Program-made: the position numbers and the translations under genes
NCBI RefSeq assembly: GCF_003286085.1
Contig: NW_020825317.1
Location: forward strand, 1 to 64,000
Length of the DNA: 64,000 nt
From: Drosophila persimilis
Lineage: Eukaryota; Arthropoda; Insecta; Diptera; Drosophilidae
Direction of reading: 5' to 3'
Notes under the pieces: generated by a model
Databases searched by the model: none
Seen by the model: the letters and a program-made list of their open reading frames with translations, nothing else
Told to the model about the DNA's origin: nothing
Shown: positions 24,556 through 35,800 of the stretch, one piece after another
Numbering within the stretch: the stretch's first letter is position 1
Layout of the letters: each line of letters starts with the position of its first letter

Positions 24556-27412
24556 TTTTGATGGATCCGCTTCAACCTCATCTGGATATTCCCTGAACGA
24601 CGTTTTAATGGCTGGTCCCGTAATCCAACCCAAACTGTTTCATATTCTTGCTCGATTTCGGTCATACGCCGTTGCGGTTACGGGAGATATCTGTAGGATG
24701 TATCGTTGTGTGAGAGTCTCGACCGAGGATAGCAACTTGCAGTGTATTTCTCCACAGAATTTCTCCAGGGAAGAAGACTTGCGTGTGTTTCAATTGGACA
24801 CCGTTACTTATGGGACGAAGCCTGCCTCCTATTTATCTGTGCGAGCGATGCATCAGTTGGCAATGGACGAGCAGATGGCGTTTCCAGTTGGAGCTGAAAT
24901 CCTTCGCCGTGACTTCTACGTGGATGAGTTGATATCTGGAGCTAGCTCTCAGGAGGAGGCTATCCGAATTCGTGAGCAAACTACTGGAATTTTGTCTAGA
25001 GGTCAGTTCAGATTGAGGAAATGGTGTTCGAACGTCGCTGCTGTGCTGGATGGAGTTCCGGAACAGGACAAGGAAACATTTTTGAAGTTCGACGATGGCA
25101 GCCATGTGACTAAAACTTTAGGACTTGCGTGGGATCCGGTTTCTGATCTACTATTATTTTCGTTCTCGGCACTTCAATCTTCTTTGAATTCCTGCAGGCG
25201 CTCTGTTTTGTCATCCATAGCGCGATTCTACGATCCTCTCGGACTAGCTGGTCCCGTAATTACTAAATCCAAAATCTTTCTCCAGTGTTTGTGCCAAGAG
25301 AAGTTGTCCTGGGATGAAAGCCTTCCAGTCGCACTGAACACCGAGTGGCAGGAAATATGCACCAGGTTTGGTCAGATTCGTCGACTTGGTTTTCCTCGGC
25401 TTGTACTCCTTCCAGACTCTACGCTGGAAATTCACGGATTTTGCGATGCCAGCATCGAGGCTTATGGTGCATGCATTTATGTCGTGTCCAAGGGTCAGCA
25501 TTCCAGCAGTCACTTACTTTGTGCCAAATCTCGTGTGGCTCCTTTGAAGACACTTACAGTACCAAAGTTGGAGCTTTGTGGAGCGGAGTTGCTGGCTAGG
25601 CTCATATCTGAGATAGCTGGAATGAATGTATTCAAGGGAAGGTGTTACTGTTGGTGTGATTCTGTCGTTGCGCTCTCTTGGATTCGGGACGAGCCGTCAA
25701 GATTTAATATTTTTGTTGAAAATAGAGTGTCAACGGTTCAGGAAATGACCGAAAAAATGGAATGGCGCTATGTTCCCACAGCTTTGAACCCAGCCGACAT
25801 TCTGTCTCGAGGGGCTCATCCGACTGAGCTGAATGAGTCACCTCTTTGGGCTCATGGTCCTCCATTTCTTTGCGGCTCCTCAGATGACTAGCCACCCACT
25901 GTGCTACCTGATAAGCCAGCCCTTGAACTTCGTCGGAAGGCTCTTCTGGTCAAATCGCCCTACATGGACATTATTGCTGATTCCAAGTATGCGAATTCAT
26001 TTGCTTCTTTGCAACGCGTTTTCGGATACATTCACAAGTTTTGCAACCGAATTCGGCGCCCCGGACTCACTGTCTCAGACATTGAACATGGAACCCAGGT
26101 ATTGCTACGACTAGTATAGCGTACTCAGCTATGGGAGGACATGAAGTCACTGCGGGCAAGGGGAGCAGTCTCCTCATCGAGCTCAATCGCATCGTTATCG
26201 CCATTCATGGATCAGTTTGGACTTCTCAGGGTAGATGGTCGACTGAGAATCTCTTCGTTGGATTTTGATGGCCGTCATCCAATCATCTTGCCCAGCAGCC
26301 ATCCACCGACTCTTGCAATAATCTCCCATTTTCATGAGCGGAATCTGCACGCTGGTCCTCGAGCTTTGCTTGGACTAATTCGATCCCAATATTGGCCTAT
26401 TGGGGGGAGGAAGACGGTAAACAAGGCAGTAAACAAGTGCGTAAGATGCTTTCGACTGAAGCCCAGGGTATTGGAGCATATTATGGCGGATCTTCCAAAG
26501 GAGCGGCTCGATGGTTCTCATGCCTTTGAGATCACAAGTGTGGACTTCTGTGGGCCCGTTTTCTACAGACCGGAGGCACGCAACAAGGCTCCAATCAAGT
26601 GCTACGTCTGCGTCTTCATTTGTTTCGCTACCAAGGCTGTTCATCTGGAGCTTATAAAGGACTTATCCACATGTGCTTTTCTACATGGACTAAAGCGCTT
26701 CATATGTACCAGACGAAAGCCGCGGCAAATTTGGTTAGACAACGCAACCAATTTTGTCGGCGCTAAGAATGAGCTGATGGAATTAAAGCGCCTGATCCTC
26801 AGCGATGACCATCAGAAGGCGCTGCTGGATTTTTGCTTGGTCGAGGCTATAGACTGGCATTTCATTCCTCCGCGCTCACCTTATTTTGGTGGTCTATGGG
26901 AGGCTGCAGTGAAGACGGCCAAGTACCACTTCTACCGTGCGATAGGCAACTCGGTTCTTGGATTTGACGAGCTGCGGACGCTGTTGTGCCACATCACGGC
27001 AGTGATTAATTCAAGACCTTTAGTTTCAATTTCAGAGAGCCCTGCCGATCTAGATGTTTTAACTCCAGCGCATTTCTTGAATGGTGGCCCTCCTGCTTCG
27101 TTCGCTGAGCCTGACGTCACGCAGCTAAACTTCGATCGCCTGGACGGCTGCCATCGCGTTTCGTACCTGCAGCAGCTCTTTTGGTCCCGGTGGAAGGAGG
27201 AGTACATAACGTCACTGCAGCACCGCTCAAAGTGGCGCACTGCGAAGCCTAGTTTAGCTGTCGCAGATTTCGTTCTTGTCAAGGATGAGAATCTTCCTCC
27301 CATGAAGTGGCCACTGGCGAGAGTGGTCGAGCTTTTGCCTGGACGAAATGGCGTTTCCCGAGTTGCTGTGCTGAAGACGTCATCTGGAATCACCAAGCGC
27401 GCCGTCAACTAG
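24517..27412 (+). pseudogene. BEL/Pao pol: RT, RNase H and integrase (broken)
   Basis: One plus-strand frame runs from TTKLRVIFDGSAST (RT start) through VTGDICRMYRCV, LDTVTYGTKPASYL and RRDFYVDELISG. RNase H follows (IHGFCDASIEAYGACIY; WCDSVVALSWI; LNPADILSRG). Next are the HHCC zinc region (HAGPRALLGLIRSQYWPIGG...CVRCF) and the integrase core with its three acidic positions in SVDFCGP, LDNATNF and GLWEAAV, then the LDVLTPAHF and LVKDENLPP C-terminal blocks. Two in-frame stops, at 25889-25891 and 26117-26119, split it. The RT box reads YVDE instead of YVDD, so the second catalytic aspartate is lost. It is a continuation of the segment that ends at 23095. Confidence 0.9.
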
Positions 27413-27471
27413 CTGTGCCTGCTGCCCCTTTAAAGATGCTGTTGAAAGTCAGGCTTCCAACGGGGGGAGTA

Positions 27472-27916
27472 TGTCGGGTCAAGCAGCTTAAATATTTTAA
27501 ATTATTGCCAGTGGTGCGGCCCAAAGGAAATGCATTTTGGTGTTGTCGTTTCCAATGCCCCCACTGCAAAGATCATTTGGTACCGCATATGCGCATGCAG
27601 TGAATTCTTTCGTCTCCTTATGTCGCAATCTCTCGTACTCGGCTTAACAGCGTCCCCGAGCAGCTCTAACGCTCTCTGGCTATCATACGCTCTCGCTCGC
27701 GTCTAAGCTTGCTGCATAGGGCCTGGCAATTTGGCCCGTCAGCCCTTGCATGGGCAGTCTTGAGCTAATCGTCGCAGCTATTAGACTAACATCCTCGCAT
27801 CAATCGTTCGCCCCAATCATTCCCATATGTACATACGCGATAAGTTGGTTTACATATACAAATAAATTGTGAATTATAAACAGCCTCTCGACTTTCATTA
27901 AAGTCAAATTGCAACA
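27472..27916 (+). repeat. 3' LTR of truncated BEL/Pao element
   Basis: It begins tgtcgggtc directly after the purine tract and ends gcaaca. It contains an aataaa (27860-27865) upstream of the end, as expected for a polyadenylating LTR. The bounds were inferred by analogy with the complete BEL element at 56260-62507, because the partner LTR is missing. Confidence 0.75.
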
Positions 27917-27949
27917 GTTGTTAAAAACGGTTAATAGCTTAACACTTAA

Positions 27950-28143
27950 TTTCTTAGTAAGTGTAGTGCTAATTTGCCTTGAATATTAGTTCACAGCTAT
28001 CTTTCCTGCATGTTCCCGTTCGGTTCGGTTAACACGTCGCGCGTCCTGCATCAGCGCCCCTCTGTCGGTTGGGCGGAAGGACAGCTGCGTTTTGCCTGGG
28101 ATTCGCGTGTAACAGCCGTCTGCCGGTGCAGTAATTGCATCGC
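27950..28143 (+). mobile_element. Helitron fragment
   Basis: This stretch of about 160 well-conserved bases (cacagctatctttcctgc through ggtgcagtaattgcatcgcc) recurs inverted at 46410-46612. There it runs into a PIF1-type Helitron helicase frame. Here it stops at gcatcgcctct (28143), just where the helicase would begin. A small stem, acactta/taagtgt, lies at the left end. Confidence 0.7.
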
Positions 28144-28194
28144 CTCTGCACCGTGTCTTTAAAATTGTAGATGCCATAGATTTTCGCCCTGCAA

Positions 28195-28425
28195 ATTAAT
28201 CCAGACTCGTCAAACAGGTAGATATAGTCATTCTAGTCCGCCGTTTTTTATTTTCCTATCATCAAAATTATGGATGCCATAGATTTTCGTCCTTTGTAGT
28301 GGCGGACGGTAGCGGCGCGAAGTCTCACAGGAGTCTGGATAGCTCTCACACACATCCACTTTCCCACATATCTAATATAGCCCTATATTCAATTTGAGTA
28401 TCGGGTATACAAATTCTGAATCAAA
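28195..28425 (+). repeat. Dispersed repeat family copy A (partial)
   Basis: It shares with the long copy at 34122-35240 the order agatatagtcatt, tggatgcca.agattttcgtcc, caggagtctggat, cacacatccactt and gagtatcgggtata. The middle is heavily deleted. Confidence 0.7.
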
Positions 28426-29057
28426 AATGTGAAGATTCAGGCAGGCCCCTTTTTTTATTTACTTTTACGTTTCGTTTTCGTTTTAAGGTTCTCCAGTTCT
28501 CACATATTTTTGCTGTTTGCACCAAAACGAAAATTGTTATTGCCCTGTCCAACTTTTTCCGAGCAAAATTTGAGGTTGGGTTAATATAAAATTATTTATA
28601 AATAAAGCAAAAGTTAAATTACCCTGATACAGGTGTTAAGTTTATGTTAATGCATCAATAAATCATTTATTTTTTTCCTTCTGCAATTAAGGTTCGTTTC
28701 GTTGTATAAAATGCCGTTTATTTTTCATTTCGTCACCGAAAAACGGGAGCGACAATATACGAATTAGGCTATATTAAATTAGTAGGACTGGATTAAAAAT
28801 TCGACTTGTGGTATCTTTGCTCTAATATTAGCCAGTTCGACTTTTTCTATTTAAACATATTTTTCATTTTGAAATTTTTTTAAAAGTCCAATACACATTT
28901 TAAGATTTGTAATGAAATATATACAGATGCTTATGAATTATTTAGAGCTAAGTCTCAACCTTCTTTGCCAAATTATATCTCATCGTTCGTTCTATTTTAT
29001 AATGGCAACTGCTTCGGAAGTGAGAATACACCTAATTAAATTAATCCCTTCTAAACC
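28426..29057. other. AT-rich intergenic, no gene seen
   Basis: AT-rich sequence between repeat copy A and the last rhophilin exon. I see no convincing coding or repeat structure. Because rhophilin is read leftward and stops at 29058, its 3' untranslated region must lie in this stretch; I could not pick a single polyadenylation site with confidence. Confidence 0.5.
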
Positions 29058-29862
29058 TCAGAAGATTTTTGCTATGCTCGGCGTCCGTCGGAATGGATTC
29101 CAGAAGCCGGACGAAACGCTACCAACGAAACGTCCCTTTGTTGAGGTCTTCATGAGAGGTTCGGGCTTTGTTGTAGTGTTTGTGGGACTTGAAGAGTCCG
29201 ATGAAAACCCTGATGAGCTAGCCGCTGACAACGTTGATATAGAACCTTTCGAGGACAAGGGCTGTGGGTAACCGAGTCTTTTATTATTAGATCGGAATGA
29301 AAATATGTAGCGTCTTTGAACACACCTTCAAATAATTGCGATCCATTGGAGTTATGACTTTTAGCTCAAGGACGGAACCACATGATTGTATGAGATGTAC
29401 AACCTGTTGGTGTGAAAACCACTTGACATCCATGCCCTCGATTTCGACAACGAAATCTCCCTCCTTGATGCCGCCAAGCTGCGAAAACATTCATCATTAA
29501 ATACATTCTTATGGAGCAGCAATTTAGTAACCGCTATCTACTTACGTCAGCCAGCGAATTGATCTCCACGTGAGCTATAATGACCGGCGAATCGCCGCTG
29601 ACTTGAAACCCAAAGTTCTCTATCTCTTCTTTATATTGGCGGCAGTCCTTTTCATGAGCCACACGCGTAGTGACAGTGTCACAGGGGAAGGCACTAAAGT
29701 CATGACATATTGCGGATCCTTTTTGTAGTCGAACACAGCGTGGCGCAGTCCAGTGACGACGGGCAGAGAATATTGCAATCGGCCCAAGGCGTTTAAAAGG
29801 ATCTTCCACTTTGTACGACGTGAAATCGGGTCCAGTTAAGGTCAATGTAAACTTCGAGGAGG
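29058..29862 (-). CDS. Rhp: Rhophilin PDZ and C-terminal exons
   Basis: Exons 29546-29862, 29326-29478 and 29058-29261. The first holds the linker ([20 protein letters not shown]) and the start of the PDZ domain, and the second its remainder (ending MDRNYLK). The last exon, after a 64-base intron with donor GTGTGT and acceptor cccacag, encodes a serine/threonine-rich tail ending [11 protein letters not shown]. Between VRLQK and NFGF the fly protein has about 34 residues where vertebrate rhophilins have under ten, in the loop before the peptide-binding strand. Confidence 0.85.
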
Positions 29863-32800
29863 CTGAACAAGTAGATACAAATTTAATGGCAATAAAGCGA
29901 CACTCTCTTATTTGAATTTTTTACGTTACCTTCCACAACGCGCTCCACAAGGTCGTAGCTCTCGTCAACCTTATTGGCTGACGCTCGAATTCTAAAGTTT
30001 TCATACTCCTCCTGGGCTTGATAGTTTGCTTCCTTGATGGCTTGCGTGAGTGATGTTTTATTCTTTAACAAAAAAATTGTACATCACTGCAAATTTTCAT
30101 TGTACGGGCCAAGGCTTACCTTCAGAAAGCGGCACATACGCTGCAGACGCTGAGCTTCTTCATAACTAGCCAGAGCTTCTCTTAAGTGAGTGTGCTTTAT
30201 CGCAATGAAACTGGCACTATCTTCGTTGGACTCACCACTGCACTGCGTGACACACAATGCCTCTCGCGAGTTTCCAACGAACGAATCCTTTAATGATGTG
30301 ACCGGACCTATTTTGGAAGCCACCTTCACATCTATGCTACGGGCCTCGTAATGGTGGGCCAACGCTGATCAGTAAAGTTTGACAGTAAAAATGTATTTTA
30401 TTTTTAACAAATTTCTTACCTCTGTAGAGCTCCGCCTTAAGCGGTACCAGTCCAGCCCAGCATTCCGGCAGGTAGGTATGTGTGTCATTCACTTGGATGT
30501 TCTTGTGCATCTCATTGTACTCGAGGGAAAGCTGTGCAGCTTCACCGCCCAAATCACGGAAAAGCTGAGCCAATTCAGTAGATTGGGGCCCAGCACTAAT
30601 AATTACAAGACTGGAACCGGTCAGCCCCGACGACTCACTCTGCAGCTTCAGCTTTTCAAATAGACATTCACGGGCCTGAGACAGCATTAAAGATACTAAA
30701 ACATCTAGTACGTGGGGTTTCAGATCCATCGATGGCGCATTGGTAAACGTATCGTAGATATGACGGAATATTCCCGCTGCACGCAAGAAGCTATCGACAG
30801 CGGAGTCCAAGCCCCGATCCGTGCTACGATCGTGCCGAGCACCGATCTGCGTGTATATGGCGCCTAGGTTAAATAAAATGCACGCCTTCTCGAAGGCAAT
30901 GGTTCGCTGGCATGAAGGAACGCCCGTTAATGAATCATACCACTCAAAGTAGACGCCTAGCTTGCGGTCAGGCGGAAAAAAACGACGTTCCACGTAATAT
31001 AGTAAATTGTAGTATCGAAAAAGCAATGCTACGCCAAGTAAATCGCGTGAGGGAGTCTTGCACGCCTGAAAACAATTAACACTATTACAATTAAATTAAG
31101 TAAAGTACTATCAAGCTGATTTGCCTGTCTGGTGTCTGTGATATCTGCTATTGCGTCCATATAAATTGAGGATTCTTCACTATAGTGCTCCAAAATGAAG
31201 TCTGAGAAAGGTTCCATGAAATTAATTTCCTTGGTTTCCTTAAGGCCCAATGGTATCATTGGAATTACGCCATCGTGACTAGAATTCAGTAAAAATAATT
31301 GATTATAATCCATTCAAACATTTCAGCCCTCGATAACACTGGTCGAAACGCAAAATGTTTCAAAGATCGGACAAGAATATTCTTAAAGGATTTTCATCGC
31401 TTAACACGAATCTGAATTGAAGTCAGAACTGTCATCCAAAAAATTTTCAACCGAAAAATTTCACGTAGCACAACTTTTGCAAGTAGATGGCGCCACTTGC
31501 ACTCATAGAACGGTACACAATGGCACAATGACGCACACATGGAAAAGTTGTACTACATGAACATTTTCGATTGATTCAAGGCTTTTTCGATTTGATTTAT
31601 TTGGTTGACAGTTCTGACTTCAATGTCAGATAGACTTTTAACACCTTAATACATACATGTGTTCAAAAAAGGGCAAAAATTGGTTTTTAGACTAATTATT
31701 CTATTATATACTTTGTTCGGCTAAGCGCGTTCGGCTAGCCCATGGCAGCACAAAGGCCGTTGCCCATATCTCTTAAAATTAAAAAAGACCCTGCAGGACG
31801 AAGATTATTTGAGAGAGAGGGAATGAGTAAACGCGTGGAAAGCTTTGGTGGTGATCTGGTAGATATGATAATTTTCTCTGAATCTGTAATTTCGTTTTTT
31901 TGTATATTTAAAATTGTAGACGGCACAGATTTTTGTCTTTGTGGGGCCGGAAGGAGGCAAGACGAAATTCCGAAATACACTTGTAATATCTTGTGATACT
32001 TGTGATATCACAGTAGTCCGGATACAAAATATGTTTGCTCCTGCTCTTTTAGTCTCTGAGAACTAGGGGTCAAACAAGACGGACGGACAGACAGCCATGG
32101 TTTTAGCGACTCAGCTATTGATGCTGATCAATAATATATGTATATACTTTACACACGCTTCCTTCTTCGTATCCACTTTTACCACAAATCCAATATACTT
32201 CTATAATCTTTAAATATCGGGTATAAAAATGGCAACATTACAGGAAAATTAAAAATTTTAGAAAACTTCAACTTTGGGTTGCTCTGTCTCCAGGTATATC
32301 AACTCCATAAACACAAGTCGAAAATACTGTGAGAGATCGTACAATTCTCTTTTAAATCACATTTTAGATTCAGAATTTGTATACCCGATACTCAAAATGA
32401 ATATTCGATTTTTGGGAAAGTGGACGTGTGTAACACACAGAAGGAAGCGTTTCCGTAAAGTATATACATATATTCTTGATCAACATCAATAGCTGAGTCG
32501 ATTGAGCCATGTCAGTCTTTCCGTCCCGATCAGTGCCTAGATCTCAGAGACTATAAGAGTTAGAGAGCTATCTAGACTTTTGTGATATCACACTGTTACA
32601 AGTGTGTCTCAAAATTTCGTGCCGCCACCACAAAGGAAACCAGTGCCCAAAACGACGGGAAGGAGACGATGGGCCACCGTCTCGAGGCAGCAAGCGTTGC
32701 GAGGAGAGGTCCGAAAAGCCAATCGGACTCATCCTCGTCGAGGGGCCCCAAGGGCGACCCAGTTACCGGGGTGTCTGCCATGCAGAGTGATCGCGGCTGG

Positions 32801-35800
32801 CAGACCCCTGGGCCCGGTTAGCCCTTGACAACACCGGCAGGTGGCGCTTCTGCCTCGAAAGATAGGCCCAAGTTTCAGGACAAGAGACGTGCGGCCTTCA
32901 TCCTGTGCAACGATGACCCGGCGTTCCTGGCATCTGCCCAAGGAATCGTATCGCGACGATGGGCCAAAACGGTTCTGCCCGACTACCAGCCAGCCGAAGC
33001 AGGCAAGGGCCCAGCCAAGGCCCCAAGCAAGCGGCAACGCTCGGCGGAAGGCACCACCACACAAGTCCAACAGGCCAAGAGGACGAAAATCCTGATCAAA
33101 CGCTCGATGGCCGAGGTGGAGAGAAGAAAAACCCTCATTGGAGATTGGAGTCCTAGACAGGGGCTCCAAAGACGAGCAGATCCCTCGGGACAAGTGGCAC
33201 CTCGTCGAAAACGAGCTCCAGGACCGCCTCCTTCAGGAGTTTGAGGAGAATGCAGGACCACCGACGAAGTGTGAGGACGTCGGGTGGCACCAAGGCAGAG
33301 TCAAAGCCATCGCCTGCCAAGATGCTCGGTCGGTGGGCCCCTACACGAAGGCGGTCGCATCGCTCGAAGAGGTCTACCCAGGAGCCAAGCTGGAGGCCGT
33401 AAAATGGGAAGACATCCGCAGCGAACCGAGAGTCAGAGCATGGGTCTCGGCGAAGCCTGCAGAGCCGGAAAAGATTCTCCGGATTCTGCAGGCCTGCACC
33501 CCCACCTACCTACAACCGATTGGAAGGTGGTCAAGGTAGAGGAGAGCAATGGACAGCAGCGCCAAGTCATCCTAGTCCTGAACGAGGAGTCGGTAAGACT
33601 TCTCCATGATACGGAGGGTACTGTGGAGTCTACAGTGTGGACTATAGCTACAAAAAGGTAGTCATAGTCCCCCAAAAATCCGACTCTAAGGGCACGAATC
33701 CGGAGTTTGCGCCAGACCTGGAGCCCCCGGAAACCACGAGCATGGGGATTAAGCCTGCGATATTGTAAGGCGCTTTAAAATCTATATAAATACCGTTTGA
33801 TACCCTGCCAAATGCCATTTTACCGTTAAAAATTCAACATTTTTGTATTTTTTGCGAAAAAAGGTCGTATTCTGAGCAAATTACATAACCAAACATAACC
33901 GTACATACGAACGTTATATAACCGCTTAAGTCGATTTTAGCAGGTTTGTTTAAACGGCTGCAGCTTAGCCGTTTATTCAAAGATAATAATAATAAAATAA
34001 AATGTATAGACACAAGAAGTCAACCTTTTTCCACCTTCCCTGAGTTTTTAAAGTAGAACTTTGAAAAAAATAGCGCAACTAAATTATACATTTGGCATTT
34101 CACATTATTATTTATTTATAAACGAGGGGGAACGTTGTGAGTTGCTGCGGACACCGCAACTCTACGGTTATACCCGATACTAAGTCAGTATGGCTCTCCT
34201 CCGGCAGACGCCGCTAATATTTAACGACACGACAAAGAGTGCGTGCGAGAGAGACAGAAAATCAGTCTGAGCGTGACGTCGGGCGCTGCGTAGCCACTGC
34301 AAATTGATTTGTTCTTTTTGGCTAAAAAAAATGGTCTGATCTGATCCAGATTCAGCAATCTAATAGATATGGTCATTATCTATGATTCTGCGTTTTTAGT
34401 TTTCTCAAATCTGCAATATTGTGGATGCAACAGATTTTCGTCCTTTGTGGGGGCGGATGGGGGTGGGGCGAAATTCTGAGATATACGTTTTATAGTGACA
34501 TCTTAAAGGAGTGTGTGCACCAAATTTGGTTACTCTAGCCTTAATAGTCTCTGAGATTTGTGGTTGCCTCAGATTTTCGTCCTTTGCGGGGGCGGAAGGG
34601 GGGTGTGGCGAAATTTGGACAGGAAACGGTCAAGGTCCGATATCACAGGAGTGTGAATACCAAATTTGGTTGCTCTGGCTTTTATAGGTTCTGAGATCCT
34701 TGAACTCATATTTTGCAATTGGCAAAACCGACCATGAAACCTGTGTGTTAGAGTGAGACAGAGCGAGAAAGAGTGAAATTGTTTTCGTGATTCTGGCTGT
34801 AATAATTATACGATCTGGTTCAGATTTTGCACTCTAGAAGATATAGTCATCTTCTACGATTCTGCGTTTTTAGTTTTCTCGTATCGTCGAAATTGTGGAT
34901 GCCACAGATTTTCAACCTTTGTGGGGGCGGAAGAGGGCGGGGCAAAGTTTTGAAATATTTTTGGAGCAGTGACATATCACAGAAGTCTGGATCCAAAACA
35001 TCGTTGCTCTAGCTCTTATAGTCTTTGAGCATTAGGCGCTGAAGGGGACGGACAGACGGACAGACGGACAGACGGACGGACGGACAGACAGACAGGGCTC
35101 AATCGACTCGGCTATTGATGCTGATCAAGAATATATATACTTTATAGGGTCGGAAACGATTCCTTCTGGACGTTACACACATCCACTTTTACCACAAATC
35201 TAATATACCCCAATACTCATTTTGAGTATCGGGTATAAAAAGGCACATAATGTCCTGAAAATGTCAATTAAATGTTAATGCATTTTTGTTTTTTTTTGTT
35301 TTTCTATCTGTGATAATATTTTACATTCAAATCAAAATTACACCAACAAAAAAAACAGAGCCTGCATTCAGCTTTATTGCCAGGTAGGAAAAAAACGAGT
35401 TTAAAAAATTTGTATATCGGTACTCATCTTACTATTTATATTGACTTTGGTACAAAACATTATCAGTAGCATGATGCAATTATACAAGGCATGATGCAAT
35501 TATACAAGGTCGGGAGCCGAAGTTCGTTGGTGTTGTCCCTTAGCGTCAGTGCATGCTTGCTTGTTGATGATGAAGGTTGTTCACGGACGATTTTTTTTAT
35601 ATATTCTTAACCCTTATGTCCCGACAACAAAAAATGACATATTGCATATTATACAAATAGCATATACAAAAAATATCACAGAATCAGAAGTAATATTTAT
35701 ATATTATGTAAAAGAACATTTTAATACAACTAAAAATGTTGAAGAAAAATTATTAATGGCTGCATTTTAAATATTAATATATTAGTAAAATTGTTTTATT

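Larger units (their letters stand above)
22340..27916 (+). mobile_element. BEL/Pao LTR retrotransposon, 5'-truncated
   Basis: An element remnant that keeps the end of the protease region, the RT, RNase H, integrase and the 3' LTR, all on the plus strand. The 5' LTR, the gag and most of the protease are missing, since recognisable homology begins near 22350. It is interrupted by an antisense PA2G4 retrocopy at 23096-24516. The polypurine tract (cggggggag) just before 27472 and the tgt...aca bounds of the LTR agree with the LTR layout of the other BEL element in this window. At least three nonsense codons and an altered RT motif show that it is dead. Confidence 0.9.

Noticed and set aside
25244-27408. 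Minus-strand frames in the BEL pol region
   Set aside because: They are shadows of the plus-strand RT, RNase H and integrase motifs.
28912-29271. 119-codon plus-strand frame
   Set aside because: Its right half is antisense to the last rhophilin exon (29058-29261), which has family and splice support.
29287-29325. Reading straight through the PDZ exon to the stop at 29287
   Set aside because: A GT donor after NYLK (29326) and a good acceptor at 29262-29263 join in phase to a conserved-looking serine-rich tail; the read-through tail looks like intron.
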